Below are positions 17,476 through 26,277 of a stretch of DNA of 64,000 bases, piece by piece. The position numbers were made by a program, and so were the translations under genes. How positions within the stretch are numbered: position 1 is the stretch's first letter; each line of letters begins with the position of its first letter. The notes under the pieces are model-generated. The model worked only from the letters and a program-made list of their open reading frames with translations, did no database searches and was not told the origin of the DNA. The stretch is taken from NCBI GenBank assembly GCA_046349915.1, contig JAXMBL010000003.1, forward strand, positions 1,674,001 to 1,738,000. Direction: 5' to 3'. The stretch is from CAIXSC01 sp046349915. GTDB lineage: Bacteria > Planctomycetota > Planctomycetia > Pirellulales > Pirellulaceae.

Positions 17476-18389
17476 GGTTTTCCCTTTGTCAGACGCATCG
17501 CGAGGTATCCAGCCAGCGCTCGATCAAACGAGACATCGGTTCTGAGCAATTGGTAGTCCATGCCCAAGGAGAGACAGCCAGTGCGCATGGTCCGCAGGTA
17601 TTGATTGAATTCGTCGAGATACGCCTGGCGCACGCTGCGTGCATCGACCGTCGCCGGCGTTTCCCCTTCCAGACCAACGAACCGCTGGAGATCGTTGAAT
17701 GGAAATTCAATCTCGGCAGGATCGAGAATATGCATCACGACGACGTCGTGTCGCCGATGGCGAAAATGTCGCAGTCCCTCGAGTACTCGCGACGGTTCGT
17801 CAAAGAGGTCGCTGAGAAGGACGACCACGCCGCGACGAGTCAAGCGAGCCGCCAGTTCGGGGAGAACCTTCCCCAGGGAAGTGCGAGGTCGAGATTCGGC
17901 TTGCTCCATGACTGACAGAAGCTGGGGCCAATGATCGGGGCTGCCGCTGGGGCGAACGACCGAACGCACCTGATCGTCGAACGTCGCTAACCCGACCGAG
18001 TCTTGCTGGTGCAGCACGAGCCAAGCCAACGCGGCCGCCATGCATTGAGCGTACTCGAGTTTTGCGAGGGGCGAGTCGGGGCCGCGATAAGTCATGCTGT
18101 GACTGACGTCGAGCAGCAAGTGGCACAACAGGTTTGTCTCATCCTCGTACTGCTTGAGATAGAACTTGTCGGTACGCCCAAACACTTTCCAATCGACATA
18201 CCGTAAGTCGTCTCCCGGCGCATACTCGCGGTGTTCCGCGAACTCGATGGAGAATCCGCGGTAAGGGCTGCGATGGAGTCCCGCCACATATCCCTCGACG
18301 ATGTGGCGAGCGCGGAGCGGCAAGCCCTTAAGTCGGGCGAGTGTCCGCGGGTCGAAGAACCGGGGGGAGTTTTCCAAGTCGCTCCTCAT
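17472..18389 (-). CDS. DUF58 domain protein, MoxR partner
   Basis: Cytoplasmic protein of 305 residues with the DUF58 signature SPYRGFSIEFAEHREYAPGD followed by LRYVDWKVFGRTDKFYLKQY. The VWA-like part has a MIDAS motif in HLLLDVSHSMTYR. I chose ATG 18389 (GGAGG just upstream); a TTG at 18413 would add eight residues but has no ribosome site. It overlaps the end of moxR by 62 bp and the start of the BatA-like gene by 4 bp. DUF58 proteins pair with MoxR AAA+ ATPases in nearly all genomes that carry them, and are thought to be adaptors or targets of the ATPase. Confidence 0.9.
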   Translation of the reverse strand: MRSDLENSPRFFDPRTLARLKGLPLRARHIVEGYVAGLHRSPYRGFSIEFAEHREYAPGDDLRYVDWKVFGRTDKFYLKQYEDETNLLCHLLLDVSHSMTYRGPDSPLAKLEYAQCMAAALAWLVLHQQDSVGLATFDDQVRSVVRPSGSPDHWPQLLSVMEQAESRPRTSLGKVLPELAARLTRRGVVVLLSDLFDEPSRVLEGLRHFRHRRHDVVVMHILDPAEIEFPFNDLQRFVGLEGETPATVDARSVRQAYLDEFNQYLRTMRTGCLSLGMDYQLLRTDVSFDRALAGYLAMRLTKGKP

Positions 18390-19377
18390 CGCCCTCCGCT
18401 GGCGTGGAGGCAAGCAGCCGACGAATAATCTCGTTGGTCGTCACCCCCTCGGCGTCGGCGTTAAAGTTCGTACGCAGCCGATGTCGGAGCACGGGATAAG
18501 CGATTGCTCGGACATCTTCAATCGTGGCATGATGTCGACCTTGCAGGACGGCGCGCGCCTTCGCGCCCAAGACCAGGTATTGACCCGCTCGCGGGCCCGC
18601 CCCCCACTGCACATAGTGCTTGATGAAGTCGGGCGAGCCGGTTTCGGCGGGGCGAGTGCGTCTTGCCAGCGCGAGTGCGTGTCGCGCCACGTGGTCAGGG
18701 ACCGGAATTCGCCGCACCACTTGCGATAACGCTTGGACTTGAGCGGCATCCAGCGTCCGTTCAGCCGTTGCCATGTGATCGGTCGTCGTCCGCTTGATGA
18801 TCTGCAATTCTTCTTCTTCGCCGGGATAGTCGACTTGGATGTGGAACATGAAGCGATCAAGCTGGGCTTCCGGCAGTGGATAGGTCCCCTCTTGTTCAAT
18901 GGGGTTCTGAGTCGCCAGCACAAAAAAAGGATCGGGCAACGAGTGGCGACGACCGCCCACGGTAACCTGTCCTTCTTGCATGGCTTCCAAAAGTGCGGCC
19001 TGCGTTTTAGGGGGCGTACGATTGATTTCGTCCGCCAGCACGACATTGGCGAAGATCGGGCCCGGTACGAATCGCAGCGACCGCTGTCCTGTCGCCTTAT
19101 CCTCCTGGATCATCTCCGTCCCCGTAATGTCGGACGGCATGAGGTCGGGAGTGAACTGCACTCGATTGAATTGCAACGCCAACGAATCGGCCAACGTGCG
19201 GATCAGCAAAGTCTTGGCCAGTCCCGGAACTCCCACCAGCAAGCAATGTCCACGCGCGAAAAAAGCGATGAGCAACTGATCGATGACGGCTTCCTGGCCG
19301 ACGATCACCTTGGCCAATTCCGCGCGCAGCCGAACGTGTGCCTCATGCAATTGAGCGACTGCTGTCAGGTCGTCCAT
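18328..19377 (-). CDS. moxR: MoxR-family AAA+ ATPase
   Basis: AAA+ ATPase of 349 residues of the MoxR group, which acts as a chaperone-like remodelling enzyme on partner VWA proteins. It shows Walker A GVPGLAKTLL, Walker B VVLADEINRTPPKTQAALLEAMQEGQVT, sensor 1 FVLATQNPIEQEGTYPLPEAQLD (quoted here as the ATQNP and EGTYPLPEAQ parts of the segment) and an arginine in the LDRFMFHI region. ATG 19377 is used; a GTG directly before it (19380) is also possible, but GGGAG lies at better spacing for the ATG. It heads the DUF58-BatA-VWA group, and follows the propeller gene by 60 bp. Confidence 0.95.
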   Translation of the reverse strand: MDDLTAVAQLHEAHVRLRAELAKVIVGQEAVIDQLLIAFFARGHCLLVGVPGLAKTLLIRTLADSLALQFNRVQFTPDLMPSDITGTEMIQEDKATGQRSLRFVPGPIFANVVLADEINRTPPKTQAALLEAMQEGQVTVGGRRHSLPDPFFVLATQNPIEQEGTYPLPEAQLDRFMFHIQVDYPGEEEELQIIKRTTTDHMATAERTLDAAQVQALSQVVRRIPVPDHVARHALALARRTRPAETGSPDFIKHYVQWGAGPRAGQYLVLGAKARAVLQGRHHATIEDVRAIAYPVLRHRLRTNFNADAEGVTTNEIIRRLLASTPAEGDEERLGKLPPVLRPADTRPT

Positions 19378-19437
19378 CACTTCTCCCTTGTTGGCAGGCC
19401 ACGCCGAGGGGGATCGTTCGTCTGAGGAACGTTCGTC

Positions 19438-21804
19438 TCAGGGGCCGAAGGCATACAGTCTATCCGGGCTGGCAATGAACAACATCCCGGCAGCCAACAC
19501 GAGGTTACCGCCAACGGCGCCGCGGTTCTTCAACTCAATTCGCCGGAGCGCACGCGGTCTCCACCCCTGCTCCGTTCGTTCCGGCACGACCGAAAACACC
19601 AGGATCGCTTCGCGTGTTGGCCACCACAATTGGTCGCCGGCGATCAACCCGCGACCAAATCCCTGGAGCGAAAGATCTTGGACGCCAGGAGCAGGAAACT
19701 GGCAACGCTGCTCGCCGGTGCCCGCGTCAAGCCACGTTAGCGAATCTCCCGAGGCAATCACTTGACCTGCGGTCATGCCTAACAAGTGAGATGCTGTTTC
19801 GCCGTCCGGACTACGGGCGACCCAAACCAAGCGGCCCGTGGCCGCTTCCAACGCGAATAGCTTGGGCTGGTCGGCCGCGGCCACCACGACCAAGCCATCG
19901 CGCACCACGCATGGCGCCAAATCACGCATCCGAAAACGTTCCACGCTCGCTCCAGCCTGTTCCGCTGTCACGCGGGGATAACGAGTGAGCCACTCGATGG
20001 CGCCATCCGCGGGATTTAAACAAGCAACGACTCCGACCCGAGCCTGATAAAACAGACGTCCTTCGCAATAGGTCAACAACTGCTGCGTCCACTCGACGGA
20101 CCGGCGAGCACGCGGGGTGGAGGCCGCCGCGACGAATTTCCGCCATTGCAACTGCCCGCTGCCGACATCCCAGCAAGCGACATGCGACTGCGATTGGACC
20201 GTGTCGCAACGTCGCAGTCCGGCGTACGCTCGGCCGTCGACGACGACAGGCGGCCCCTCCCAAGTCCATTCGTCACCCCATTGCTCCTTGTCCAATATCC
20301 AACTCAACCCGACACGTCCTTCCGCGGCCAAGTCAATTGCCACCATCCGTGCTGGATGCAAGTCGCTGCCGACCGGCCGTTCCTGGGAAAGCCACGGGGC
20401 GCCAACTCTCACCCAAGCACGTCCCGCGGCAATGGCCAAGGGAAAACGAGGGACGCCCACGACTCGCGAGTTGGGCGCAGACAGCCAGGGACTCTGCATC
20501 GGCGCGGGGAAGACCAAACCCGACGGGTCATCGCCAAACGCCGGTTCCCCCGAATCCGTTCGCCACGCCTTGAGGCCCGCTCCATCCTGCGCCGCAACAT
20601 AAGGGCCGGCAACGACAGGGTAAACGGCCAGGAGTGGAGGAATGGCCGATGTGGCGTTTCCCGCCAGATCGCGCGAGGAGTCCGGCGGCGCGACTGGCGC
20701 GAGAGGTCTCGACCAAACGGCCTTGCCGCTCAAGTCGAGCGGGGTGGCGAAACTGCCGTTGCGATTCCACTCTCCCCCAAAACAAGTCCACGCAGTCTCG
20801 GGAGGCGGCCCACTCCAGTCGTCGCTTTTTGCCAGAAGTTCCGCCAGGAGTTTCGACCAGGGCGCACGTCGACCCGACAACTCACCCTCCGCGTTGGGAA
20901 ACATCCGCTCGAATCGCGCCAGTTCCCAGGCTGCACGCTCGCGTTCGCCCGCAAGAATGGAGACCAAGACCAGTCGAGCCGATGCGTCGGCGGCTTCCCG
21001 CTCCCCGACCAGCGGCAAAGCTTGAGACCATGCGGCGTCATACTCTTGAACGAGCGACAATCGTCCCGCGGCGCGAAACGTCAACCACCAGGATCGGTCG
21101 CCGGGCAGTCTCGGCAACTTGGGCTCTCGTGTCGCAGCTCCGCTCTCGGCCAGTGTTCGGCCGAGCGGCGAAAGTTGTTCCCATGCCGCTCGCGCCAAAT
21201 GATGGTCGCCTCGTTCCAATCGGGCCTCGCCGTATCGTCGCCATGCCTCGGACCCCACACTGCTCGACGCCAACGTGCGGAGCAGTTTCTCCCAGGCGAA
21301 ATAGGCCGGCTCGCGAGCCGCCTGCGTCACCGCCTCGTCAAACATCCGTTCGGCCGCGGCATCGACTCGCCGCCGATAGGCGCGAGCGGCAGCCGGATAT
21401 TGACGCACGAATTCAGCAACTCGGCGCTGTACGTGTCCGCGGACCGGGAGATATCGCACGAACGATTCGCCGCCTGGGATTTCCGACTCCTGATCGGCAG
21501 GCAAAAGCCGCTCGCCCTCAGCGTCCATCGCCCGCAGCAAGGCATCAATCGACTCGTCCCATTGCCTGTCGCGAGCGGCTTGATCGGCCCGAGCAAGGTG
21601 AGCCCGAGTGGCAACATCCGCCTCGTCGACTCGGACGTCGCTCTCCAACCCAACGTCCAAGGTTTGGGAAGACGCGGTCGGCGGGACGAGGAAAACTTGA
21701 GAGAGGACGCAAAGAAGCGTTAAAGGCAGCCAGCCGCGCGCCAGGCGCGGCCGAGCGAACTCATGCTCGCGATGTCGTCGGCCGCCGTGCTCACGACTTG
21801 CCAC
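19438..21804 (-). CDS. Exported PQQ-like beta-propeller protein with helical amino half
   Basis: Exported protein of about 788 residues. The preferred start is GTG 21804: GAGGGG lies 7 bases upstream and it overlaps the preceding small gene by 14 bp, whereas ATG 21852 would overlap by 62 bp without a good site. A signal peptide follows (LPLTLLCVLSQVFLVPPTA). Residues about 50-330 are helical with TPR-like units (ADQAARDRQWDESIDALLRA; QYPAAARAYRRRVDAAAERM). The carboxyl half has PQQ/quinoprotein-like blades (CWDVGSGQLQWRKF, CLNPADGAIEWLTRY, LEAATGRLVWVAR, LDAGTGEQRCQF). No PQQ ligands or enzyme motifs are evident, so a structural or scaffolding role is more likely than a dehydrogenase. It belongs to the run that leads into moxR. 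Confidence 0.8.
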   Translation of the reverse strand: MASREHGGRRHREHEFARPRLARGWLPLTLLCVLSQVFLVPPTASSQTLDVGLESDVRVDEADVATRAHLARADQAARDRQWDESIDALLRAMDAEGERLLPADQESEIPGGESFVRYLPVRGHVQRRVAEFVRQYPAAARAYRRRVDAAAERMFDEAVTQAAREPAYFAWEKLLRTLASSSVGSEAWRRYGEARLERGDHHLARAAWEQLSPLGRTLAESGAATREPKLPRLPGDRSWWLTFRAAGRLSLVQEYDAAWSQALPLVGEREAADASARLVLVSILAGERERAAWELARFERMFPNAEGELSGRRAPWSKLLAELLAKSDDWSGPPPETAWTCFGGEWNRNGSFATPLDLSGKAVWSRPLAPVAPPDSSRDLAGNATSAIPPLLAVYPVVAGPYVAAQDGAGLKAWRTDSGEPAFGDDPSGLVFPAPMQSPWLSAPNSRVVGVPRFPLAIAAGRAWVRVGAPWLSQERPVGSDLHPARMVAIDLAAEGRVGLSWILDKEQWGDEWTWEGPPVVVDGRAYAGLRRCDTVQSQSHVACWDVGSGQLQWRKFVAAASTPRARRSVEWTQQLLTYCEGRLFYQARVGVVACLNPADGAIEWLTRYPRVTAEQAGASVERFRMRDLAPCVVRDGLVVVAAADQPKLFALEAATGRLVWVARSPDGETASHLLGMTAGQVIASGDSLTWLDAGTGEQRCQFPAPGVQDLSLQGFGRGLIAGDQLWWPTREAILVFSVVPERTEQGWRPRALRRIELKNRGAVGGNLVLAAGMLFIASPDRLYAFGP

Positions 21805-21979
21805 TCGCCAGCCCCTCCAACACGCGGCCCAGCGAAAATGCAATGACGCCATATCCCAACATCAGCACCATGTCGCTGACGCCGACGCGACGCCCCAGTC
21901 CCCCCGTCAACTCCATGACCATGGCTAACGGGAGCACGATCAAACCTGTCCATTGCAGCGCTCGTCCAATGAATCTCAT
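21791..21979 (-). CDS. Small two-helix membrane protein
   Basis: Protein of 62 residues starting MRFIGRALQWTG. Two hydrophobic helices (GLIVLPLAMVMEL and VSDMVLMLGYGVIAFSLGRVL) are joined by a short polar loop GGLGRRVGV. An AGGA lies about 9 bases before ATG 21979; an upstream in-frame start at 22015 has less support. The next gene begins inside its last codons, which indicates coupling. I recognise the general form of a conserved planctomycete small membrane protein but cannot assign a function. It is the first gene of the long minus-strand run. Confidence 0.65.
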   Translation of the reverse strand: MRFIGRALQWTGLIVLPLAMVMELTGGLGRRVGVSDMVLMLGYGVIAFSLGRVLEGLASGKS

Positions 21980-22131
21980 ACGGTAAATCCTAGGCGCGAG
22001 CGTCACTGGAGACAACGTGCCATCTGACGTCCGGCTCCTGGGAATTCAACGACCTTACGTTCGTCTTGCCCAAAGTGTCAAAAACCGCTAGGGTTTCGGA
22101 CTCATACCTCCCAAATAGGTGAGTCTCCGCC

Positions 22132-23502
22132 ATGGTCGACGGCAGCCGCTGTTTCACGCCACGCTTTAGACTAATGGTTCTCGCGTGTACCTTCTCCTGC
22201 CTGTTTTTCACCCCTTGTTTCGCTCAGACCTGGCGACCCAATTCCGCTGAACAGTCACTGCTGACTGAAATTCGAATGCGCGTGCGCCAGTGTCAACTGA
22301 AGAACGGCGCGATCACTCGTCATTCCTACGGTGAAACCGACATCCCGGCCGAGGTAGATCCCTGGACTGGCAATCGAGTCGTCCTGGGGGTGCTGCGGGA
22401 GACGCAGCATTTTCCCGACCTACGTATCAATTGGCTCTGCCTCGACTGGCTCAAATGGTGTACTCAGCAGCAGGTGGAGGCCACGGGCTATTTCCGGCGT
22501 TTACGCGGGACCGTCGCCGCTGATCTCGATTTGGAGAATACGACCTATTTTCGCTGTGAAAATGACGCGACCGCGGTCGCCAGCTACTTGTTGCTCGCCG
22601 AGCGACTTGCGACTGTCATGGTCGGGCAACGAACGGAGAAACAGAGTGCCAAGGCGTGTGAAAGATGCCTGGAGTTCTTGCAGCGGTGCCGCGAGGACGA
22701 CTTGTATTGGTCGTTCGCGCCCGAGTTAGTTCCCGCCGGTAAGTCCCCCACTCGCGATTTGCTCGACAACGTCGAGGTTTACCAAGGACTCGCCGCCGCC
22801 GAGCGGTTCTTTCGCCGTACTGGCGACGCGACGAGGGCGATGGAGGCGAGTGAAATGGCGGCGTCGCTCGCTGCTCGATTTCAGGACTACTGGAACGGGC
22901 GGGACGCATTCTTTCACCGCTCGCCCGACGAACCCCCGAACAAACGACAGTGGGGCGCCCAATCGCTTCCACTCGACGCTCGGCACAACCTAGTAGCTCT
23001 GGCGCTTTTCGATCACTTCCCAGCAACTCACAAGACGCGGCTCTGGAATGAACTGAAGCGTCACTGTGGCAAGGAATTCGAGGGGCTGACCGGATTAGAC
23101 GATGAAGTGTCCCTAGCGCCGCCCGTGGACTGGATGTGTCTGGCGGCCCTCAGGGTTGCTCCAAAGACGGAAACCGAACGGCTCTACACCCTCTACCGGT
23201 TAGAGGCCCAAAGCCTGCTGGGCCGGCTGCGCAAGCACGTCCCGCGCGCGAAAAATCCCCACGACGCCCGACAGTGGGCCGAGTATGCTCAGCAACGTCA
23301 GGAGTTGTTGCCCTCCCTCGATCGGATTGCGTTCATCGCCCATGCCATCCATGCTCAAAACCGCTCGGCCGTCGATCACGGCTTTCCAACCATTGACGCA
23401 CGCTGGTCGGAATTAACGCCCCTGGAAGTGGGAAAGACAGACTCGCCCGACGCAGGGTCGCAATCGGTCCGTCGCGAACTTCGCACACCCCCTAAGAGGT
23501 AG
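22132..23502 (+). CDS. Secreted alpha-rich protein of unknown function
   Basis: Protein of 456 residues with a signal peptide (RLMVLACTFSCLFFTPCFA, cut before QTW). The mature part is helical with repeated aromatic and Arg residues (INWLCLDWLKWCTQQQ; DDLYWSFAPELV; QDYWNGRDAFFHRS), which suggests an alpha/alpha-barrel like that of some glycoside hydrolases and lyases, but I see no catalytic motif I can name. It is the only plus-strand gene between the MoxR run and the DUF1501 gene. It is divergent from the small membrane gene with about 150 bp between them, and convergent with DUF1501. Confidence 0.7.
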   Translation: MVDGSRCFTPRFRLMVLACTFSCLFFTPCFAQTWRPNSAEQSLLTEIRMRVRQCQLKNGAITRHSYGETDIPAEVDPWTGNRVVLGVLRETQHFPDLRINWLCLDWLKWCTQQQVEATGYFRRLRGTVAADLDLENTTYFRCENDATAVASYLLLAERLATVMVGQRTEKQSAKACERCLEFLQRCREDDLYWSFAPELVPAGKSPTRDLLDNVEVYQGLAAAERFFRRTGDATRAMEASEMAASLAARFQDYWNGRDAFFHRSPDEPPNKRQWGAQSLPLDARHNLVALALFDHFPATHKTRLWNELKRHCGKEFEGLTGLDDEVSLAPPVDWMCLAALRVAPKTETERLYTLYRLEAQSLLGRLRKHVPRAKNPHDARQWAEYAQQRQELLPSLDRIAFIAHAIHAQNRSAVDHGFPTIDARWSELTPLEVGKTDSPDAGSQSVRRELRTPPKR

Positions 23503-23513
23503 TTTTTTCGTCC

Positions 23514-23537
23514 GGCTGCCTAGGAGGCGAGGCAGCC
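23514..23537. terminator. Hairpin between convergent genes
   Basis: Perfect 7-bp arms GGCTGCC (23514-23520) and GGCAGCC (23531-23537) with a 10-base loop. It lies in the 41-bp gap between the secreted unknown (plus) and the DUF1501 gene (minus). There is no T-run on either exit side, so a terminator role is only suggested by position. Confidence 0.35.
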
Positions 23538-23543
23538 AGGCAC

Positions 23544-24932
23544 TCAGCCGTCGGCCCCGGTAAAGAGCGGTTCGATCGGTTCGCCGCGGTTCAGTCGCAA
23601 GACTCGCCCCAAGCGATCTTGCATCTCCGCGTCCGGAGGGATCCCCAAGGCGCGATAGACGGTTGCGCCGATATCGAGGGGCGAGTAAGGACGAGTAGCC
23701 GGGTACGCCCCTTGTTCGTCGGAACGCCCAATGATCTGACCCGGACGCACCCCGGCGCCCGCAAATAGACCAAAAAAACAGGGCCCCCAATGGTCTCGTC
23801 CGCGGTCTTTATTGATCTTCGGCGTACGTCCAAACTCGCCCAACATCATGACCAAAGTCGATTCCAGTAAGCCTTTCTGTTCCAGGTCGTCCAGCAGTGC
23901 GGCGACGCCTTGATCCAGCGGAGGGAGGAGGCGATCCTTGAGCGTGGGAAAAATGTTCCCGTGGTTGTCCCAGTTCTGGACGCGTCCCATGTTCGCCTGC
24001 ACCACCGGCACGCCCGCTTCGATCAGTCGTCGTGCGAGTAACAGTGATTGGCCGGTCGTGTGTCGCCCATACAAGTCGCGCACCGCGGCCGTCTCCTGGC
24101 TGAGATCGAATGCGCGCGACAGCGAATTGGATGTCAGGATCGATAGAGCCAACTGCTGATCGCGATCGATCCTGCGTGCTTGGGCTAGCTCGCCCAAGAG
24201 ACGTTGCTGGCGATTAATGTCATCCAACAAGTTCTTGCGATCGCCGATGCGAGTGGCGGTCAGACCCTCCATGAGACTCAACGAATCGACGCGAAACTTG
24301 GGATCGTTCGGATCACCCGCGATCTGCCAGGGATCACACGACGGACCCAGTAGGCCCGCATGTTGACCGGGCCATGTCAGGGGCCCTTCTCGCAAGAATG
24401 TCGGCAGATTCACCCCGCTGGGGATGCCGTCGTGGCGCGGACGAAAGTAGGCGAGCGCCCCCGAGTAGCAGGGCCAGTCGGTTCGCGACGCCACTTTGTC
24501 GAAAAATCCCCCCGGCTGCAGTTCGCCGGTCAAAACATAATGCGTGGACATCAAGTGATTGTTGTCGTGGTGCGACAACGATCGAATGATCGCGTACTTG
24601 TTTGCTCTCGCGGCCAGTCGCGGCAAATGCTCGCAGATCCGATAGCCCGCGATCGACGTGTCAATCGCCTGGAACTCCCCTCGCACATCGTCGGGCGCTT
24701 GGGGCTTCATGTCAAAAGTGTCGTGATGACTTGCCGCGCCCGTGAGGAATACGATCAAGACTGACTTCGGAGAGCTCCCCTGTCCCGCCGCGACCGCTTG
24801 TCGACGCTCGCCAAGTATCTGAGACAGGCCCAGGCCGACGAGTCCCGAGTACCCGACTTGGAGCAAGGCACGACGACTAATATGCGGCGAATGGGACGAC
24901 AATGCCGACGGAATGGGCGAAAGCGGAGGCAT
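23544..24932 (-). CDS. DUF1501 domain protein (second copy)
   Basis: Exported protein of 462 residues. The amino end has SRRALLQVGYSGLVGLGLSQ, a Tat-like Arg pair and hydrophobic stretch. DUF1501 features follow: VFLTGAASHHDTFDMKPQAP, IRSLSHHDNNHLMSTHYVL, VQANMGRVQNWDNHGN, MMLGEFGRTPKINKDRGRDH, and GRSDEQGAYPATRPYSPLDI. It differs clearly from the copy at 7732-9162, so this is an old divergence rather than a recent duplication. It has no DUF1553 partner beside it. Function of the family is not established. Confidence 0.9.
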   Translation of the reverse strand: MPPLSPIPSALSSHSPHISRRALLQVGYSGLVGLGLSQILGERRQAVAAGQGSSPKSVLIVFLTGAASHHDTFDMKPQAPDDVRGEFQAIDTSIAGYRICEHLPRLAARANKYAIIRSLSHHDNNHLMSTHYVLTGELQPGGFFDKVASRTDWPCYSGALAYFRPRHDGIPSGVNLPTFLREGPLTWPGQHAGLLGPSCDPWQIAGDPNDPKFRVDSLSLMEGLTATRIGDRKNLLDDINRQQRLLGELAQARRIDRDQQLALSILTSNSLSRAFDLSQETAAVRDLYGRHTTGQSLLLARRLIEAGVPVVQANMGRVQNWDNHGNIFPTLKDRLLPPLDQGVAALLDDLEQKGLLESTLVMMLGEFGRTPKINKDRGRDHWGPCFFGLFAGAGVRPGQIIGRSDEQGAYPATRPYSPLDIGATVYRALGIPPDAEMQDRLGRVLRLNRGEPIEPLFTGADG

Positions 24933-25003
24933 GGGAAAATTCCGGCGGAGTTACGGCGAGATGGATTGAGGGGGGACGACCTGCGACGCTGGGGAAGCCG
25001 CGT

Positions 25004-25027
25004 CAGGAGGCGCTGTAGCGCCTCCTG
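25004..25027. repeat. Perfect 11-bp hairpin with GT loop
   Basis: Arms CAGGAGGCGCT (25004-25014) and AGCGCCTCCTG (25017-25027) pair completely around a 2-base loop. It lies 49 bp after the aroF stop on the minus strand, between aroF and the downstream DUF1501 gene. There is no T-run after it. It could be a terminator aid or a member of an intergenic palindrome family. Confidence 0.6.
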
Positions 25028-25075
25028 TCAGTCTAGTCTCCCTCGTTCCCTATCGGCAACGCCTCGCCTGCCACC

Positions 25076-26092
25076 CTACTCGATCCGCCGTCCAACAGCG
25101 TTGGCTACCTGGCGACAGCGAGCCATCAGGTCGGCAAATTGTTGGCAATTCAGCGTTTGGTAGCCATCGCTGAGTGCTTTCTCTGGGTCGGGGTGTACTT
25201 CTAAAATGACGCCGTCCGCGCCAGCGGCAATGCTGGCCAGTGTCATGTCGGGCACCAGGTACGTGTGGCCAGTGCCGTGACTGGGGTCGACCACAATTGG
25301 CAGGTGCGTCTTGTGGCGGAGGTAGGGAACGGTCGCCAAAGGCAGCGTGAAGCGAGTGTGTGATTCGAACGTGCGAATCCCGCGCTCGCAGAGCATGACC
25401 TGGGAATTGCCCTCGTTCAGAATGTACTCGGCCGCCAATAAAAACTCTTCCATGGTCGCCGCTGGCCCACGCTTGAGCAGTACCGGTTGGCGAGTATGTC
25501 CGACGGCCTCCAGCAGGCGGTAGTTCTGCATGTTGCGAGCGCCAATCTGTAATACGTCCGCATAGCGAGCCACCAGTTCGACATCCTCCGTCGACATGAC
25601 CTCGGTGACAACCGCCAATCCCGTCTCCTGGCGAGCGGTGGCGAGCATCTTGAGGCCTTCTTCCTTGAGGCCTTGGAAGCTGTACGGACTCGTCCGCGGC
25701 TTGAAGGCGCCGCCGCGCAGCGCCGTCGCTCCAGCGGCCTTGACGGCCCGTGCGGTCTCGACAATCTGAGCTTCGGTTTCCACGGAGCACGGGCCCGCGA
25801 TCACGCCGAGAATGCCAGCTCCCACCGTTAAACTGCCCACCTTGACCTGCGTCGGGTCGGGCTTCACCTCGCGACTGGCAACTTTGTACGGGGCGAGAAT
25901 TGGGACCACTTGCGCGACGCCCGGTCCACACTCGAGCGATTGCCGTACGCCGTCCCGCTTCACGCCGATCGCGGCGATCACCGTTCGCTCGGCGCCCACG
26001 ATGACGTGCGACTTGAGCCCAAACGATTCCACTCGTTCGACCATGTGCTTAATCTGTTCCTCGGTGGCGCCATTTTCCATGACGACGATCAT
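25076..26092 (-). CDS. aroF: DAHP synthase, type I-beta
   Basis: 3-deoxy-7-phosphoheptulonate synthase of 338 residues: condenses phosphoenolpyruvate and erythrose 4-phosphate, the first step towards Phe, Tyr and Trp, in the cytoplasm. The amino end (MIVVMENGATEEQIKHMVER, residues 1-70) is the ferredoxin-like regulatory domain found in I-beta enzymes such as that of Thermotoga, where it senses Tyr and Phe. The barrel follows with VIAGPCSVETEAQ, LRGGAFKPRTSPYSFQGL, ARNMQNYRLLE, LKRGPAATMEEFL and VVDPSHGTGHTYLV. No chorismate mutase is fused. GGGAG lies 7 bases before the ATG. The 240 bp upstream form a probable attenuator (see 26169-26335). Confidence 0.96.
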   Translation of the reverse strand: MIVVMENGATEEQIKHMVERVESFGLKSHVIVGAERTVIAAIGVKRDGVRQSLECGPGVAQVVPILAPYKVASREVKPDPTQVKVGSLTVGAGILGVIAGPCSVETEAQIVETARAVKAAGATALRGGAFKPRTSPYSFQGLKEEGLKMLATARQETGLAVVTEVMSTEDVELVARYADVLQIGARNMQNYRLLEAVGHTRQPVLLKRGPAATMEEFLLAAEYILNEGNSQVMLCERGIRTFESHTRFTLPLATVPYLRHKTHLPIVVDPSHGTGHTYLVPDMTLASIAAGADGVILEVHPDPEKALSDGYQTLNCQQFADLMARCRQVANAVGRRIE

Positions 26093-26168
26093 GCGAAACT
26101 CCCAGGCTTAAGGCCAAAAAACGAAACGTGCTCTGTGGAAAAAGAGTGAATTGGAAAAACTGACCAAC

Positions 26169-26204
26169 AAAAAAAGCCCCGCTAACCGTTCTGGTTCGCG
26201 GGGC
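26169..26204 (-). terminator. Intrinsic terminator in the aroF leader
   Basis: On the minus strand the arms GCCCCGC (26204-26198) and GCGGGGC (26182-26176) pair fully, and inside them AACC pairs with GGTT. Seven T residues follow (26175-26169). This is the strongest terminator in the window. It ends 76 bp before the aroF start codon and downstream of the aromatic leader peptide. It could also end transcription from the gene at 26426-28738. Its 5' arm can instead pair with the leader (see the attenuator entry). Confidence 0.85.
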
Positions 26205-26277
26205 TTGTTACTGCGTTCTTGCAGGTTGTTGCGTCTGGACCTCGAGTTAACAACCTCGAGTCAACAACCTCCCCGCG
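26197..26277 (-). promoter_or_regulatory. Candidate Phe/Tyr transcription attenuator: antiterminator segments
   Basis: Segment A (26277-26262, CGCGGGGAGGTTGTTG on the minus strand) can pair in one nested helix with two later segments: B (26231-26223, CAACAACCT, 9 bp) and the terminator 5' arm C (26203-26197, CCCCGCG, 7 bp), leaving a 19-base bulge on one side. That helix and the terminator exclude each other. A second copy of AGGTTGTT (26256-26249) can pair with B when A is blocked. Segment A overlaps the last six codons of the leader peptide, and is covered by a ribosome at its stop codon but free when a ribosome waits at the aromatic codons (26314-26297). The pairing is read directly; the regulation is inference. 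Confidence 0.75.

Noticed and set aside
20146..21986. Long open frames of 450-525 residues on the plus strand opposite the propeller gene
   Set aside because: They are Arg/Pro-rich with no recognisable domain and lie exactly antisense to a supported gene; in GC-rich DNA such frames arise by codon bias.
25360..25385. tRNA-like TTCGAA-containing stretch
   Set aside because: Lies inside aroF and has no cloverleaf; no other tRNA candidate was found by eye.
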